DNA from: Pholiota molesta
Taxonomy: Eukaryota > Basidiomycota > Agaricomycetes > Agaricales > Strophariaceae
DNA: 29,039 nucleotides
Assembly (NCBI GenBank): GCA_014925825.1
Contig: JACGCK010000396.1
Coordinates: forward strand, 1 to 29,039
Reading direction: 5' to 3'
In this document: in pieces, positions 9,972 to 21,499 of the stretch
Layout: the number at the start of each line of letters is the position of its first letter
Position numbering within the stretch: the stretch's first letter is position 1
The notes under the pieces: model-generated
What the model was told of the DNA's origin: nothing
The model's input: only the letters and a program-made list of their open reading frames with translations
Database searches by the model: none
Made by a program: the position numbers and the translations under genes

Positions 9972-11625
9972 ATGCCGCGTCCGGCCCACTTCAAGCGTAT
10001 CGTGCTCAACTCGCGGCCTGATGGCGACATCGAACCAGACACCTTTCGGACTGAGGTTGTCCCTTTCGCTGGCCTCAAACCAGGAAAGGGACAAGTGCTA
10101 GTACAATGCACATGGCTTAGCTTGGATCCCGCGATGAGAGGTTATATTCGTGATGTGAGGAGCTATTTGCCGCCCGTGCAGATTGGGGAGGTATGTAGTC
10201 AGCGTTCGGCCTCATCTTAACTACTTCCCGGGGAAACTGAATCATATCATACATTCAATAAGGTTATGCGCGCGCTAGGTTTGGGAGTGGTCATTGAAAC
10301 GGGTGTGGGCAGCAAGTTCAAAGTTGGAGACGCTGTTAGTGGTCCTTGGGGTGCGCCTTTGCCCTTGTCATGGAATTCACCACACTTATCCCTTCTTCCA
10401 TTAACCTAGGAATGACTGAGTATGCTGTGATATCTGACAGGGCGTTGGATAAGCTAGAGTGCGGTCCAACGATCTATATTAAGTAAGGGGAGACTGACGA
10501 CGCGTTGGCAGAATTCTACCTGGTGTTCAGCCCCTTGACTACCTAAGCATCCTGGGCAGCTCTGGTATGTCTTAATCATGTTTGAAGGGCATCATTACGA
10601 AGCTCAGGTGCCATGTTCTGCCTTTAGGTTTGACCGCATATTTTGTACCACTATCCCTTTCGTCAGATTTCGTTTTATGATTGACCTGGTATTCTGTTTT
10701 TGCAGGGCCTCAAAAAGATCGGCGAGCTCAAACCCGGTGAAAAGTTGGTCATTTCTGGCGCTGCTGGATCTGTAGGTTCCGTCGCATGCCAGTTGGGGAA
10801 AGCAGCTGGAGCCAAGGTCTACGCTATTGCAGGCAGCGACGATAAATGCCAATGGCTGGAAAAGGAGTTGGGCGTTGATCGTGCTTTCAATTACAAAAGC
10901 CCAAATTTCTTCAATGACTTCAAAAAGCATGTTGGATACCTCGATGTGTACTTCGATAATGTCGGTGGTATGTTGAATAGCCCAGTATCAATGCACATAA
11001 CTTACTGTGAAACACATAATAGGCGACATGTTGGATTACATGTTAACGCGACTAAATAAGGATGCCAGGATCATTCTCTGTGGTACGCTATCATTGCCCC
11101 GGTTCAAATTTCCGTGTAATGAATCATTATTGCCTATGTTTGATAGGTGCTATATCTGCCTATAGTGCGTGACCCCTTGCTTTACACCCCCACTATGCTC
11201 ATCTCTGTCCTTATTTATAGATGCGGCGAAGCCAAAGGGTCTGCAGAGCTACCTCAATCTAATTTCTCAACGCGCAAAGATACAAGGCTTTATTGTGTAT
11301 GTGACCTAGTCCTAATTCTCGACATTTCTACCAATCGATGCACGTTCTCGTAGGTTTGACTATGCTTCTGAATACCCCGTGGCTATTAAGGAGCTCTCGA
11401 GAGGGCTCAGCAATGGGACTATCAAACGGAAGTTCCATATTGTTGAAGGAGGAATTGAACAGGCGCCAATAGCTCTCCCTATGCTCTTCAGCGGTGGGAA
11501 CACTGGAAAACTGTGCGTTTGTTTCTGCTTGCTCCTCTCGTTTTTCATTGTGCTCAAGTCCACACCAATTTTGTAGGGTGGTCAAAGTCTCTGAAGAGCC
11601 TAAGACCAAGGCCAAGCTATGGTAG
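9972..11625 (+). CDS. Zinc-independent NADP-dependent medium-chain reductase (leukotriene B4 dehydrogenase/enoyl reductase type)
   Basis: Cytosolic MDR-superfamily oxidoreductase of the group that reduces the C=C bond of alpha,beta-unsaturated ketones and aldehydes with NADPH. Eleven exons fit without a break: 9972-10190, 10263-10350, 10410-10458, 10512-10564, 10628-10644, 10706-10967, 11023-11082, 11147-11164, 11221-11296, 11354-11512 and 11577-11625; 349 residues, the usual family length. The N-terminal substrate domain has WLSLDPAMRGY (family signature) and GLGVVIETGVGSKFKVGD. The Rossmann domain starts with LKPGEKLVISGAAGSVGS (dinucleotide motif AAGSVG at residues 161-166) and continues with YFDNVGG. 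The catalytic-zinc Cys/His residues of classical alcohol dehydrogenases are absent. The 17-nt exon at 10628 is required to restore GLTAYFGLKKIG. The first intron ends in AAG rather than CAG or TAG. Substrate unknown. Confidence 0.92.
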
Positions 11626-12621
11626 GCGCAGTCATTTCCTACACGATATATTTTTAGTAACAAGGAAGTAGATTGTGATCAAACTTTTCAGCTGATACTC
11701 AAGATTTTGATCTGCCTCCTGGTATACCAACAGATGAATTGATGGACTATCGACGCTTAGCTCGGCCACAAAACATATGTATACATGCGTAAGTAAAACT
11801 ATATAAACGGACAGCGCTTCTCCATGTTAAGCATCTACATTATTGGTACCATGCCAGTATGTCTAATTGATTGTCGACGATTTCAGTCGCACCCCACATG
11901 CAATCCCTTGAGATTTCACGGCTGCTTGAAGATCTCTATTTCTAGAACGGATTTCTAGGAATCAGCACTCATGTAGGTCAGGACCGTCAGGTTTGGACAA
12001 AATATCCTGGTATGCCTCCTTCATGTAGCTAGTGTCATTCTAATGTAGTTGTCAATGAGAGTTATCAGAGGGCTTTCAGAACATATTTGACGTAGCACAT
12101 AAACGGATTGTTATTTGCCTTATTCGGAAAAGGTGGATTGCTATATTGATCCGACGCTTTAGAAACCTGACGAATCTAATTTGGCGTGCAATTTCTGATA
12201 AAATGCTTGCGCGCCATGCGCAGACAGTAGTGCCAGTCGAAACGTTGAAATGTTATACTACCTCTCTGTGATAAGTATTTCGACACATACAACATACGCA
12301 TTCCCGCACTATAGTAACATGTGCAAGTACTTAGCATAATACTTGTCCCTGGACTGATCAACAGCAAATTATTGGAAAACTATTAGTGTGGCTATCTGCG
12401 GTCATCCTTTCTCAAGAAAATTCCCCTCACCAGTGGCCACCAACGTCTACCAACGTTCTATGTAAGGTCCGCGGAGGTAATTGAATATGATCGCGAACTG
12501 GTCAAAAATAGGAGAACACGTGGAAATGATGCTGGACACATGTGATTAAAGACCAAGGTGAATCGACATTGACCCATACCGTTGACGTTTCGACGGCCCT
12601 CCGAAACAATTCACTTCCTCG
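11626..12621. other. Intergenic, no feature recognised
   Basis: About 1 kb, AT-rich, with only short open frames. The last 150 bp must hold the promoter of the next gene; it contains CCAACGTCTACCAACGTTC around 12440. Confidence 0.5.
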
Positions 12622-13491
12622 ATGGCGAATACCGCTCGCAGCACCTCTTCACAGCCCCAATCTCAGTCGCAATCGCAACATGCCTTGGGCTCGAAGTCCA
12701 TTTCACATTCGCATCACACTACCGCAGGCTCGGGGACAGCGACGACGCGAAAGACAATAAGACATGTTCCTTGGACAGAGCACACTTTGAGGCAGCTGAA
12801 GCTGGTCCTCCCCGGTGCTGCTATCACCTACTATCTCGGAACGTTGAATAACTTCTACAGTATCTTGCACGGCACTGGAGGCTCATGGGCACGGTTAGTC
12901 TCACGTCATTGATATATTTCAATGATCATACAGCTTAAATCATCTCCCCATCTTTTCCTGCTTTCTATTGGTGTGCTTCCATTTGAATTCTGAATTGAAG
13001 CCTTGCTGGCCTGGGTGCTTCTGGACTCGGATTCATCACCGTCACCCTATTTCTCTACGTCCTGCTCATGCCATGGATAACGGGAGAGGAGCCAAATGTA
13101 CGTCGTTATTCACCTCGACGATGATCAGACATGAAATTCAATTCCACAGTATCAAACATGGAGGGAATCTGGAATTTTGTCCTCCGTTATCCCTGTGAGC
13201 GACCCGTTTTCGATATTTAGCGCGATGACATCACTAAGTCAATAATCGCGTTTTAGGTATTGACTGGATCTATCGTTGTGGGCTGGCTGCTATCAGTGAG
13301 CACACTAGGCCAATGGTCATCATTGGGATATGTAAAGGGCACCATAGGAGGTGAGTCGTTGCCGTCCATGTTATCTGTCGCCGACACTGATGAGCCAATC
13401 TCCCATCTCAGTCTCTGCTTTTTATGCTTTGACGTTTGGACTTCTAGGATTGATTCCTGTCCCCCGAAACAATCGAGCTAAAAGCCATTGA
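12622..13491 (+). CDS. Conserved-looking four-helix membrane protein, function unknown
   Basis: I cannot name this family. Five exons with continuous phases (12622-12893, 13001-13097, 13150-13194, 13257-13350, 13412-13491) give 195 residues. The N terminus is a hydrophilic Ser/Gln/His/Thr-rich tail of about 45 residues, then TEHTLRQLKLVLPGAA leads into the first of four hydrophobic segments (about residues 58-78, 97-117, 140-158 and 167-183). A soluble loop holds GEEPNYQTWRESG. The C terminus is short and basic (PRNNRAKSH). Exon 2 uses an AAG acceptor (12998-13000); with it the coding frame runs straight into LAGLGASGLGFITVTLFLY. No signal peptide is obvious. The clean five-exon structure and strong membrane periodicity make this a real gene; role and compartment are open. 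Confidence 0.75.
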
Positions 13492-13840
13492 TCTATTTCA
13501 CCCCCCACTTTCTATTCTTTTACCTATGGACGCCCTTCGATCCCAACAGTATTTTTGCTATGTAGCAGCTTTGAACTTCCATGGACAAGGCACTGTACGA
13601 TTCGATCTGTTCCACAATCATCAAAACTGCTTTCGGATGGGCTCAGAGATGGTACGGTAGTCATTTCCGATAACGAAGAGATGTTTGTTGCTTTAATGTA
13701 CGAATATGTAGTCTATAAAATAATTTGGATTCTTGGAAGTTGACATGTGATGAGTGACTATCAGACTGATGCGCAGTACATAGCTATGCCACTGCAACAT
13801 CCCTTTCTTTTGACTCTCATCCTTTCGCCTTTTATCATCA
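13492..13840. other. Intergenic, promoter of the Gln-rich protein gene
   Basis: About 350 bp. A pyrimidine-rich run (about 13800-13832) precedes the ATG, as is usual for fungal promoters. No gene was seen. Confidence 0.5.
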
Positions 13841-15133
13841 ATGTACGGCGGCTATGGAACGGCTAGTCCTCCTATAACGAACAATCCTTTCATACCCGGT
13901 GGAAACCCAAGTGCCCGATTCCCCGATATCTCCTCGCCGCCTCCGCAACCGCAACAGCAACAGCAGTTTGGGTCGTGGAATGACGGCTCATCTACGGGCG
14001 GGTACCCCCAACAATATCAGCAGGGCGTGTATCAGCAGCAGTACCCTCAGCAGCAGCAGACAGGGTATGGGCAACCGCAACAGCAGATGGGCGCAGCCAT
14101 AAGTGGTAGCGGCTATCTCTCGCCGACCTCAGTGCAATCCTACCCAACCCAAGGGCCCAATGCGCCCTTCCAGCCCTCCAGCTCATTTGGCCAGCAGCTC
14201 GCAGCGCATGTCAGCGGAAGCAGCTATGGGTATCTCCAAGGCCAGCAGCAGCAGCAGAACCCGAATGCGTACAACCCCGCGCAGCAGCAGTTGCAGAACA
14301 ACCCGGGCTACATCGCCCAGTTTGATCCGTACTCCTCTCTCGGACAAGCTTTGGGCGATGCGAATGCAAACTCGGGGAATATGAATCAGGGCTACAACCC
14401 TGGTGGGCCCGTGCAGGGGATGAACACGGGATCGACGATGTCTTCTACTTCTGGGAGTGTTGGCTCGGCGGCGTCCTACGGTATGTCATCGACAGGAAAT
14501 CCACATCCGAAGGACTACATCCGTACCCACAAGGCTGAGGTGGAGGCCTGGGACCAGTATGCGTGGAAGCAATTGATAGGCGCGTTCGAGGCGCTTATGC
14601 AGGCTTGGGAGGTCCGGAAGAACGAGCTATCGCAACGCGTCGGGGAGCTCAGTCAGCAGATGCAGGCTGGGATGGCGTATGGCCAGTACTATGTGATGCA
14701 AATACAGCAGGAGGGTTCTCGTATACAAGGGGTATGTACATTCTATTTTTCGGATTGCTGTCTTTGCGCTGTCCTTGGCAATGCCGTTCCTTCTCTGCCA
14801 CTGACTCTGGTGCTGTCGATCCCATTTCATTATGGCACACGCCGTGGTTTCTAAGAATAGAACACCTTTGCTAATTCTCTCGATTTCTTTTCAGCTCTTG
14901 AAAGAAGCGCAAGACAACTTTGGTAAGCACATTTAAATGCAGCAGTCCTTCTTGGGGTCAACTGATGCCAATCACTTTCTTGCTCAATAGACACTGTTGC
15001 TGCTTCGACGTTTCAGATCAAGGAAGTTTTTGAGGGATACCGACAGTCCAGCGATCTGAATGGCAAGCGCCGCGTCAGAGAGGCAACAAATGCATCGCTC
15101 CAGGGCTTACCGGGCTGGCCTCAGCCTTATTGA
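13841..15133 (+). CDS. Gln/Pro/Gly-rich protein with a conserved C-terminal helical domain, function unknown
   Basis: Not recognised by name. Three exons (13841-14731, 14895-14922, 14991-15133) give 353 residues. Residues 1 to about 215 are low complexity, dominated by Gln, Ser, Gly, Pro, Tyr and Asn (runs such as PQQYQQGVYQQQYPQQQQ), like a prion-like or intrinsically disordered region. From about residue 220 the composition changes to an ordered, helix-rich domain: HPKDYIRTHKAEVEAWDQYA, then KQLIGAFEALMQAWEVRKNE, SQRVGELSQQM, and after two introns LLKEAQDNFD and FQIKEVFEGYRQSSD. The 28-nt middle exon is needed to connect these in frame. Trp, Tyr and charged spacing suggest a coiled or bundled interaction domain. 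No membrane segment or catalytic motif. The long disordered tail followed by an ordered end would fit an adaptor or RNA-granule protein, but that is only a guess. Confidence 0.78.
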
Positions 15134-16437
15134 TGCAGGTTAATTCTTTGCAGATATTGTCTGTTTATCGGTGTTCATCGATTTGGACAGGTCCGTCTCA
15201 AATATTCACTTTTAGGGATTCACCTTTTTTGTAACCATGTACCTTGTTTGTATCGCTGACTTCATGTACATGTCCTCCAATGTTTTGCTCATTTGATGTT
15301 CCAATTGTACTGTCTGTCTAGGTCTTCGGCGACACTAGTCATCACATTTCCTATGTTATTTGTAGAACTTGATTATTACTACACCTGTGTACTTCCTATT
15401 TTTCTTGGGTTATTGGCCGCTGATTTCTCAGCATATCAGAATTTCTTGATTTATTAGCACGGGCATTCACCAAGGCTACTTTGTAATTTGTTCGGGCATG
15501 GCTTGAATATGCACAGTTAGTAACTACTACACGGATTATACATTGAAGATTCAGGATTCGAGTTCCGATTCTAGTACTATCAACTCTAAATCAAAATCGT
15601 AGTTCTAATTCCTGGTGGACTTAAGTTAAAGTGCTCATAATATATATAAAATCCATAAAATTACTGTAGTAATGTTCCTTACTCTGGTCCTCGAAGTCCG
15701 GCGGCCAATCCGACGTTGGACCCACTTGGATTTGCGGTGGTATTTTTGGTTTGCACTACCTCGAGAAGCAAATTTCGAATCTGGCCAATCAAGCCCAGGT
15801 CTGTCTTCATCTTCTAGATTACGATAGGCAGGGCATTGACCCAGAGTTACCCTGGATTTGGGAACTAAGATGTTTATCCTAGATAACTGTGCCTTTTGAA
15901 GGAGTCGAAGTAGATCATCAGAGGTGGTGAGATGATCTTCTGAATGCACTTATACTACATAAGTAATCATCCTTCGACCACGGAAGCCCATGAATCATAA
16001 AAATGACAAGCCAAAGTCATTTGTGCTGATGTCTTGTTGGATTTGAACTCGAAATAGCCTACTCCAGTAGGTAACAAATCCGATGGCCGTCGTAGACGTG
16101 GATGAACTTTTAAGTAAGTGAAAGTCGACACATATGTGCTTCTGAACACATGGTCGTATCAGGCCGTCGATCCGCACTCGGAAAGATAGACGTGTGGTAT
16201 GTATGTATACACATACTATAATACATAGTGCTGGAACATCGTTCGAGTCGATGGACATTGCTGTGAAGTCGTCTGCCGTTAGACTTCACAATCCATTGGA
16301 TGTCCGAATGCCTCTCCGAAAACCCAAATGGCTTGCGGATATTTCGTGGCTGCTTGTACACTTTGATCTCCTCCCATCACCCGACTGTCCAGAAGGCTGG
16401 AGTAAAGCGTTACAGCATGGGATTCGGACTGATATCC
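15134..16437. other. Convergent intergenic region, no gene recognised
   Basis: About 1.3 kb between two convergent genes. AT-rich after 15134. Minus-strand open frames at 15635-15949 (104 codons) and 15995-16361 show no motif and no neighbour-like exon structure. A short palindromic AT tract (GTATGTATACACATAC) lies near 16198-16213. Both 3' UTRs and terminators must lie here. Confidence 0.5.
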
Positions 16438-18664
16438 TTAGGAGGAGCAAATCCCGGGATACAGGCGATTCGTGGGATCCTGAGGAATCCACCCGCCCTG
16501 TAGGCCTTTCTGGTAGCTCCATTCATCGGCGTTTTCAGCCTGGAAGCAGAAGATGGTGAGTGTTCCTGGTTGTATGAAAGATAACAACATGTTGAATTGA
16601 AAAGAAAAATGATACGGGCAATAATAGCGCCCAGTGTCTTTCGAATGGAATAGATGGAGACTTGATGGCAGTGTTTTTGGAAAGAAGCACCATCGTGCCA
16701 TACGATATGGCCATTTTTAGCCCTTACTCCCAGGGAGCTCAAGATTCGTGCATTGCTCGATATACTCGAGTAAAGAGAAAGAAATGCAGAGATGACATAC
16801 CTTCCATGTCCAGAAAACCCAGCCTTGCACAGCTTCTCCAACATCAACTTGAACTTCCCAGTATCTTTGAAGAACATAATAATAGCGAGTGAGAAGAAGA
16901 TGGAAAAAGATATGGAAACAGAACAAACATACTTCCGTAGAAAGGTCCGATAGTCATCCGTCCAAGAAGTGTAGCTTCCTGTATAATTCGAGCATTTCCC
17001 GTGCACGATAGAGCTTGAGCTGGGGAACCAAGTGCCATCCCATCGTGCACCCACTCCGCGGCCATTAAGCCACTGCGCGCAATCAGTGACTGCATTTGAC
17101 CATTCGCCCAATATTGTCCACAGATTGGAGCTAGCGTATGATGTTAGGCTTTGCGTATATGTGCAAGCAAACTGAATTTGAAGAATGAATACTTGGAATA
17201 ACGAAAAAGGATGGAAAAAAACGCACGTTGATGTGATCGTCAAATGACCTGTCCAGTTCGTCGTCGCTGAATATTTGGTATTCGTGCTGAATATTCGCAT
17301 CGTTTGTCAGTGCGGCGCAATCATTAGTGACGTGAATATCTCACAAAGTCCATCATAACACCTTGTCCTTGAGGAGCCGTCAAGAAGTCGGTCCAACTCT
17401 AGAAGACCCTAAATTCATACACATCACATTGGTAGAGGTATGCCACCTACATCGACACCCAGGAATGCATCGCCAATCATGATCTTCATATTTTTTCCAA
17501 CTGTGTTCCTAACAGCCCCATATGCATCCGAGAAATAGCTTCGAATCGCGGCTGCCCAATCACTGTTAATAAAACCTGCACCTTCATTCAGCAGCTCCAG
17601 CACAGACACCTGGCTGCCAACTTCCTTGGCTAGAAAGGCAAGAGTATCGACTGTGCGAGTTATGTTGGCTGGATTCACTGCCCATAGTGGGTTACTGGTC
17701 CTTTGTCCTGAGTTATCATAGCCATTTTGCGACCCGGGAGCGCCATGTAAGTCGAGGATGACATATATGTTGTGTTTTTGTGCCCAGTTGAGCGCGAGAA
17801 GAAGATAAGGCCATGCTCCAGCAGTATATGGGGCGATTGAAGTTGAAGTTGAAGTGTCAGAGGATGTCAGAGGTATGGACCAATAGCCGATCGGTATTCT
17901 GCAGACATAAGGTAAGTAGATGTCAGAAGGTTAGTGGCGATGATGAATCAAGATAGTCAAGGTAGGCTTACCGAACATGATTCAGACCTGCTGCACTGAT
18001 TTGCGCGAAGTCATCTTCAGTGATCCACTGTGCTCGAGAAAAACATGAACAAAAAAATGAAATGATCGCCGAATGCAAGGCTTGCCGTCTCCCAATGGTT
18101 GGTCAAAATTGATGATGCCGTTTGCTGATCCACCAATTGGCCGAGGGAATATTCATCCACGACATTGTTATTTCCCGTACTTTCAAAGACGCTGGGAGTT
18201 ATCCAAGGCTAAAATCATCGGAGGATCAGATATCAAGAGATAGGAAGATCGTTTCTATGAACCCAGATTACACACCTCCAAGACAAGCCAACCACCTCTA
18301 TACATGCCTACGTCAGTTATTGGTAAATTCAATAACTTGATAGAAAAGCATACATGTTGACACCCCTAATTTTATGGTTTCCATAGTCGAATGGAGCAAG
18401 CGTCGACGAGGGTGATGAAGTCGAAGTAGGGGCTTGGGGTGAGGCTGAGGCAATGGATGTTGCTGAGCTATGGTAGGTAGCGGTAGAGGTTCCTCCTATG
18501 CCAGTGTTTGTAGGTGGTTGAAGGATGACTTGGCCTTGGTGTGGTTGAATGCGGCATTGTTGCTTTTTGGCGACAGTTTGTGTAACAGATAGAACCAAAA
18601 TGGCTTCCAGGTAGAAGAGCAAAAGACCAAGACGAAGGGCGTTGAATGCAGTCTTCTTCTGCAT
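16438..18664 (-). CDS. GH5 glucan exo-1,3-beta-glucosidase (GH5_9 type), secreted or membrane-anchored
   Basis: Glycoside hydrolase family 5 enzyme removing glucose from beta-1,3-glucan, acting at the cell wall. Ten exons fit exactly: 18664-18354, 18297-18276, 18208-18086, 18027-17972, 17898-17451, 17398-17345, 17286-17227, 17171-16933, 16864-16801 and 16539-16438; 492 residues. The N terminus has a hydrophobic segment (residues about 10-32: LRLGLLLFYLEAILVLS), a signal peptide or type II anchor, then a Ser/Thr/Pro-rich linker to about residue 90. The catalytic part opens with IRGVNIGGWLVLEPWITPS, then HWETWITEDDF, RIPIGYW and ILDLHGAPGSQNG. The acid/base Glu is residue 276 in LELLNEGAG and the nucleophile Glu is residue 381 in LGEWSNA; HEYQIF starts at 339. 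NEG replaces the usual NEP. The intron after exon 3 is GC-AG, and the acceptor before exon 9 is AAG. The gene appears intact. Confidence 0.93.
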
Positions 18665-19467
18665 TGGGTGGTGGTTCGTGAATCGTCAGACGACAACGAT
18701 CCTAAGAAATTCGCAACAGAATATAAAACGGCGAAGTTCGACCGGTGGTGGGGTCAAAAGAAAGGGTAAGTCTCGGCTAGCTGGTCCAGATTGTAGATAT
18801 TAAAAGTTGGTTTTGGAGCTGGACAGTCTTGGACAGTGGACAAGGCTGACCTTGGAGCGATCTATATATAAGGGATCTTCTTCGAATACACGAGGCAGGC
18901 AGCATGTATTGTTGTTTCTGGCTATGAAACGTGCATCTGCTGCGAAAATATAGGCGGACGCGTGTATTTCATCACCAATTCGGAAGGAGCTTTAGGGAGC
19001 TTTATAATGAGGTATGGAGGTAAAAGAAAAGCTATGCAGTAGTTGCTGCCAGGTTGCTGCTATTCACGACGTTTGACTTCACGAAAGTCAAAATTCTCAC
19101 GATGTTCGGCGTGAGTGTCGGGCATAGTTACACCAGTACCGCTGACCCCGATAAGCGCCCGTCACTGTACTTAAGTGAAGTACTACAAGCCATAGCCAGA
19201 CGTGTGTTTAGTATTTCATATAATAATCCTAGCATGCGATGATATTGCGGCAGTGGTAAGTAACAGAATATGTTCTGGATAAAAGTACTAGGTATAAGCC
19301 CTCTGAACGGTATAAAGTATTATAAAGTTACAGTATGCTGGAGAAAGGAATAGACAAATCTTTTCAATGTGAATCCAACATCCTGGCATGATCAAACCTG
19401 CCGAATCAATAATAATAAGGTGTTGAATGCAAGAAATGAATAGATAGTGTCATTAATGCATGAGAGA
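18665..19467. other. Intergenic between GH5 and C2-domain genes
   Basis: Promoter of the GH5 gene and 3' region of the C2 protein gene, about 800 bp. Open frames here are short and unrecognised. Confidence 0.5.
18862..18871 (-). promoter_or_regulatory. TATA-like element upstream of the GH5 gene
   Basis: TTATATATAG on the gene strand, about 200 bp upstream of the GH5 start codon. Position and sequence fit a TATA box with a long 5' leader; this is inferred. Confidence 0.4.
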
Positions 19468-21499
19468 TCACGTTCTGTCTTGTAGGTTGAATTCCCTATC
19501 TAGCTGCATGGCCAGTTCCAGATCCTTGATTTCTTGTTCATGCCGCCTCGCCGCTTCCTCCTCTACCCGTCGGAGAGCTTCTAGCCGTGATTTGTCCACA
19601 GTAGGGGTAGGCGTCTTTGGTGGCGGCGGCGGAGCATAAACGGGAGTTGCTTGAGACATCTGTACTTGTTGTGGTTGGGTGGCAGGAGTAGGCGTTCCTG
19701 TGGCTGCGGAGCGCACAGCACCAGGAGGCAAAGGCAGTGATGTCTGATATCTCGTTTGTAGATAAGGGTCTGCATCTTCTCTTGAAGGAGGGCGCTGTCC
19801 ATAGCCCACATTTAGACTTTGCAGCGCGGACCCACCAGATGTTGTTCTATGGTGTGCCATATGACCACTATCGGTGTAGCCAAATTGTCCTGGGTCTCTT
19901 CCGGGTGCCATGGCAGGTTGGGGGAAATAGAGATGACCATGGGATGGTGAATGAGCAGAGACAGTCCTGTTATCTTGCCAAAACAGAGGGGCACCTGTTG
20001 GTTGCTGTCCGCTCAGTCGATATCCAGAATATGGATTTTGACTTTGGACGGGAGAAGTAATAGAGGGATTCGTTGTGTTTAGTTGAGCAGTTATGCTACC
20101 CTGCGAAGTGACAGCTGGCGAATACCCGCCAGATTGAAGCTGACCTGGCAGCGGTGCTCTTGAACCAACGACATAAGGATTAGCCTTAGGGGGAGTAGTG
20201 GAACCAGAGATATAGGGGTTACGAGGCGGAGACGATGACGGCTGAGAGCCACTTGCGCTTCCTCCCAAATATGGATTGGGATTAGGAGGAGAGCCTTGAG
20301 AAGAGCGACGGGTATCGGGGTTACGAGGCGGAGACGATGATAGTTGAGAGCCACCTGCACTTCCTTTCAGATATGGATTGGGATTAGGAGGAGAGCCTTG
20401 AGAAGAGCGACGGGTATTGGTCATGAATAACGGGTCCGTAGGATTTCGACCGTGACCAAGCCCATTCTGTGGATGCGGAATAGGCGTGGGGGATGAGGCA
20501 GCACCTCCTGTTCCAGGGCGTAGGATGGTGGGTAAAGGTACTGGTTGAGGCTGTGTGTAGGGGTTTCCTTGAGGTTGTGTTGGGCTGCCGCTGGAGCTGT
20601 CAGGGTAGCCTCCAGGCATCGTGGGGGTATGATCATGATTATTGCGAATGGGTGCTGATTGATTGCTTAGACGTGGAGGATTGGAGGTCGCTGAAAGCTT
20701 TGAAGGACCGTTGCCTTGAGGTTGATGCTGTGGGTATTCTAGGTGTTTTGGGTATCCTTGAGTTTGCGAGTATCCTGGAGTAGGATGGCTAGTTTGTGGG
20801 TGTGGTCGCGAGAGACGCTCTGCAGGGGCAAGTTTTGATGGGCGTCTGTTTAGGCCTGTATTTTGATTTACAACAGCTGAGAGCAGTTTATTGGGCATTG
20901 CGGGCGATGGTGCAGGCGAGTTGGCGTAATATGTCATTTCCAGGTATAATTCACCGCGTGCCACTCCGTCGATTTCAAGTTGTACCCAATCTGCGTTTGT
21001 AAAATGGAAAGGTCAGTTTTATCGATTATAGATGGAATTATTCACCACGACATATCGAACTGACCATCAAATTCGCCTGTCCGTAGAGTCTCAGAGATAT
21101 CAACTGTAGCTTTACCCATGAGGTCCTCTGATCTTGGTTCCATGGAATAGCATGATATTTCCATTTTTCTGTGTTTGGCGGCAGTGCTCTTGAGAATGGG
21201 GAAGCGCACTTCGCCATCCCATTCTGGATGCTGACCCCCTTTGATATCAACATGAGTGCGTTTCTCGACGCCTAGTGAAGTAAATAATCACGAAGTGAAT
21301 CAGGGACCGAAAAAAAAGTCAAAAGAGAATTACCATTCAAAATGGCTTGTGCAAACACATCGGATTTGCGAAAGGAGTGCTTGTCAAGGAGGTTTCTTGC
21401 TTTAAGCAGCACAACGATTAGAGTTCCGAGTAAATCTTCTTTGCTGGGTTTATCATTCAAATCAATTCGAGGCGATTTGGAGGGAGTTGGTTTGGACAT
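19468..21499 (-). CDS. C2-domain, proline-rich protein, ingression type (Inn1/Fic1-like)
   Basis: Resembles the fungal Inn1/Fic1 family: an N-terminal C2 domain and a long proline-rich tail that binds SH3 proteins of the contractile ring, with a role in membrane ingression and septum formation at cytokinesis. Three exons (21499-21334, 21271-21065, 20990-19468) give 631 residues. The C2 domain spans about residues 20-140: DLLGTLIVVLLKARNLLDKH, KSDVFAQAILNG, GGQHPEWDGEVRFPI, LMGKATVDI and GVARGELYLEMTYY. Residues about 150-580 are rich in Pro, Ser, Gln, Asn and Gly, with many PxxP stretches and repeated NPNPYL/NPY units. The end (about 595-631) is a charged helix, LEALRRVEEEAARRHEQEIK. Residues 315-348 and 349-382 are a tandem duplication. 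The domain order supports the family; orthology to a given yeast gene is inferred. Confidence 0.82.
20218..20421 (-). repeat. Two tandem 102-bp units inside the C2-protein gene
   Basis: Units 20218-20319 and 20320-20421 are close copies with no length change. They encode two 34-residue units containing RRSSQGSPPNPNPYL and SSSPPRNP, so the reading frame is kept. Confidence 0.8.

Noticed and set aside
16040..16060. tRNA B-box-like GAGTTCAAATCC on the minus strand
   Set aside because: No flanking T-stem, acceptor stem or A box can be formed around it.
15635..16361. Minus-strand open frames between the Gln-rich and GH5 genes
   Set aside because: Short, overlapping in several frames, with no recognisable domain or splice pattern.
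16194..16559. 121-codon plus-strand frame over the GH5 3' end
   Set aside because: Antisense shadow of the last GH5 exon and its flank.
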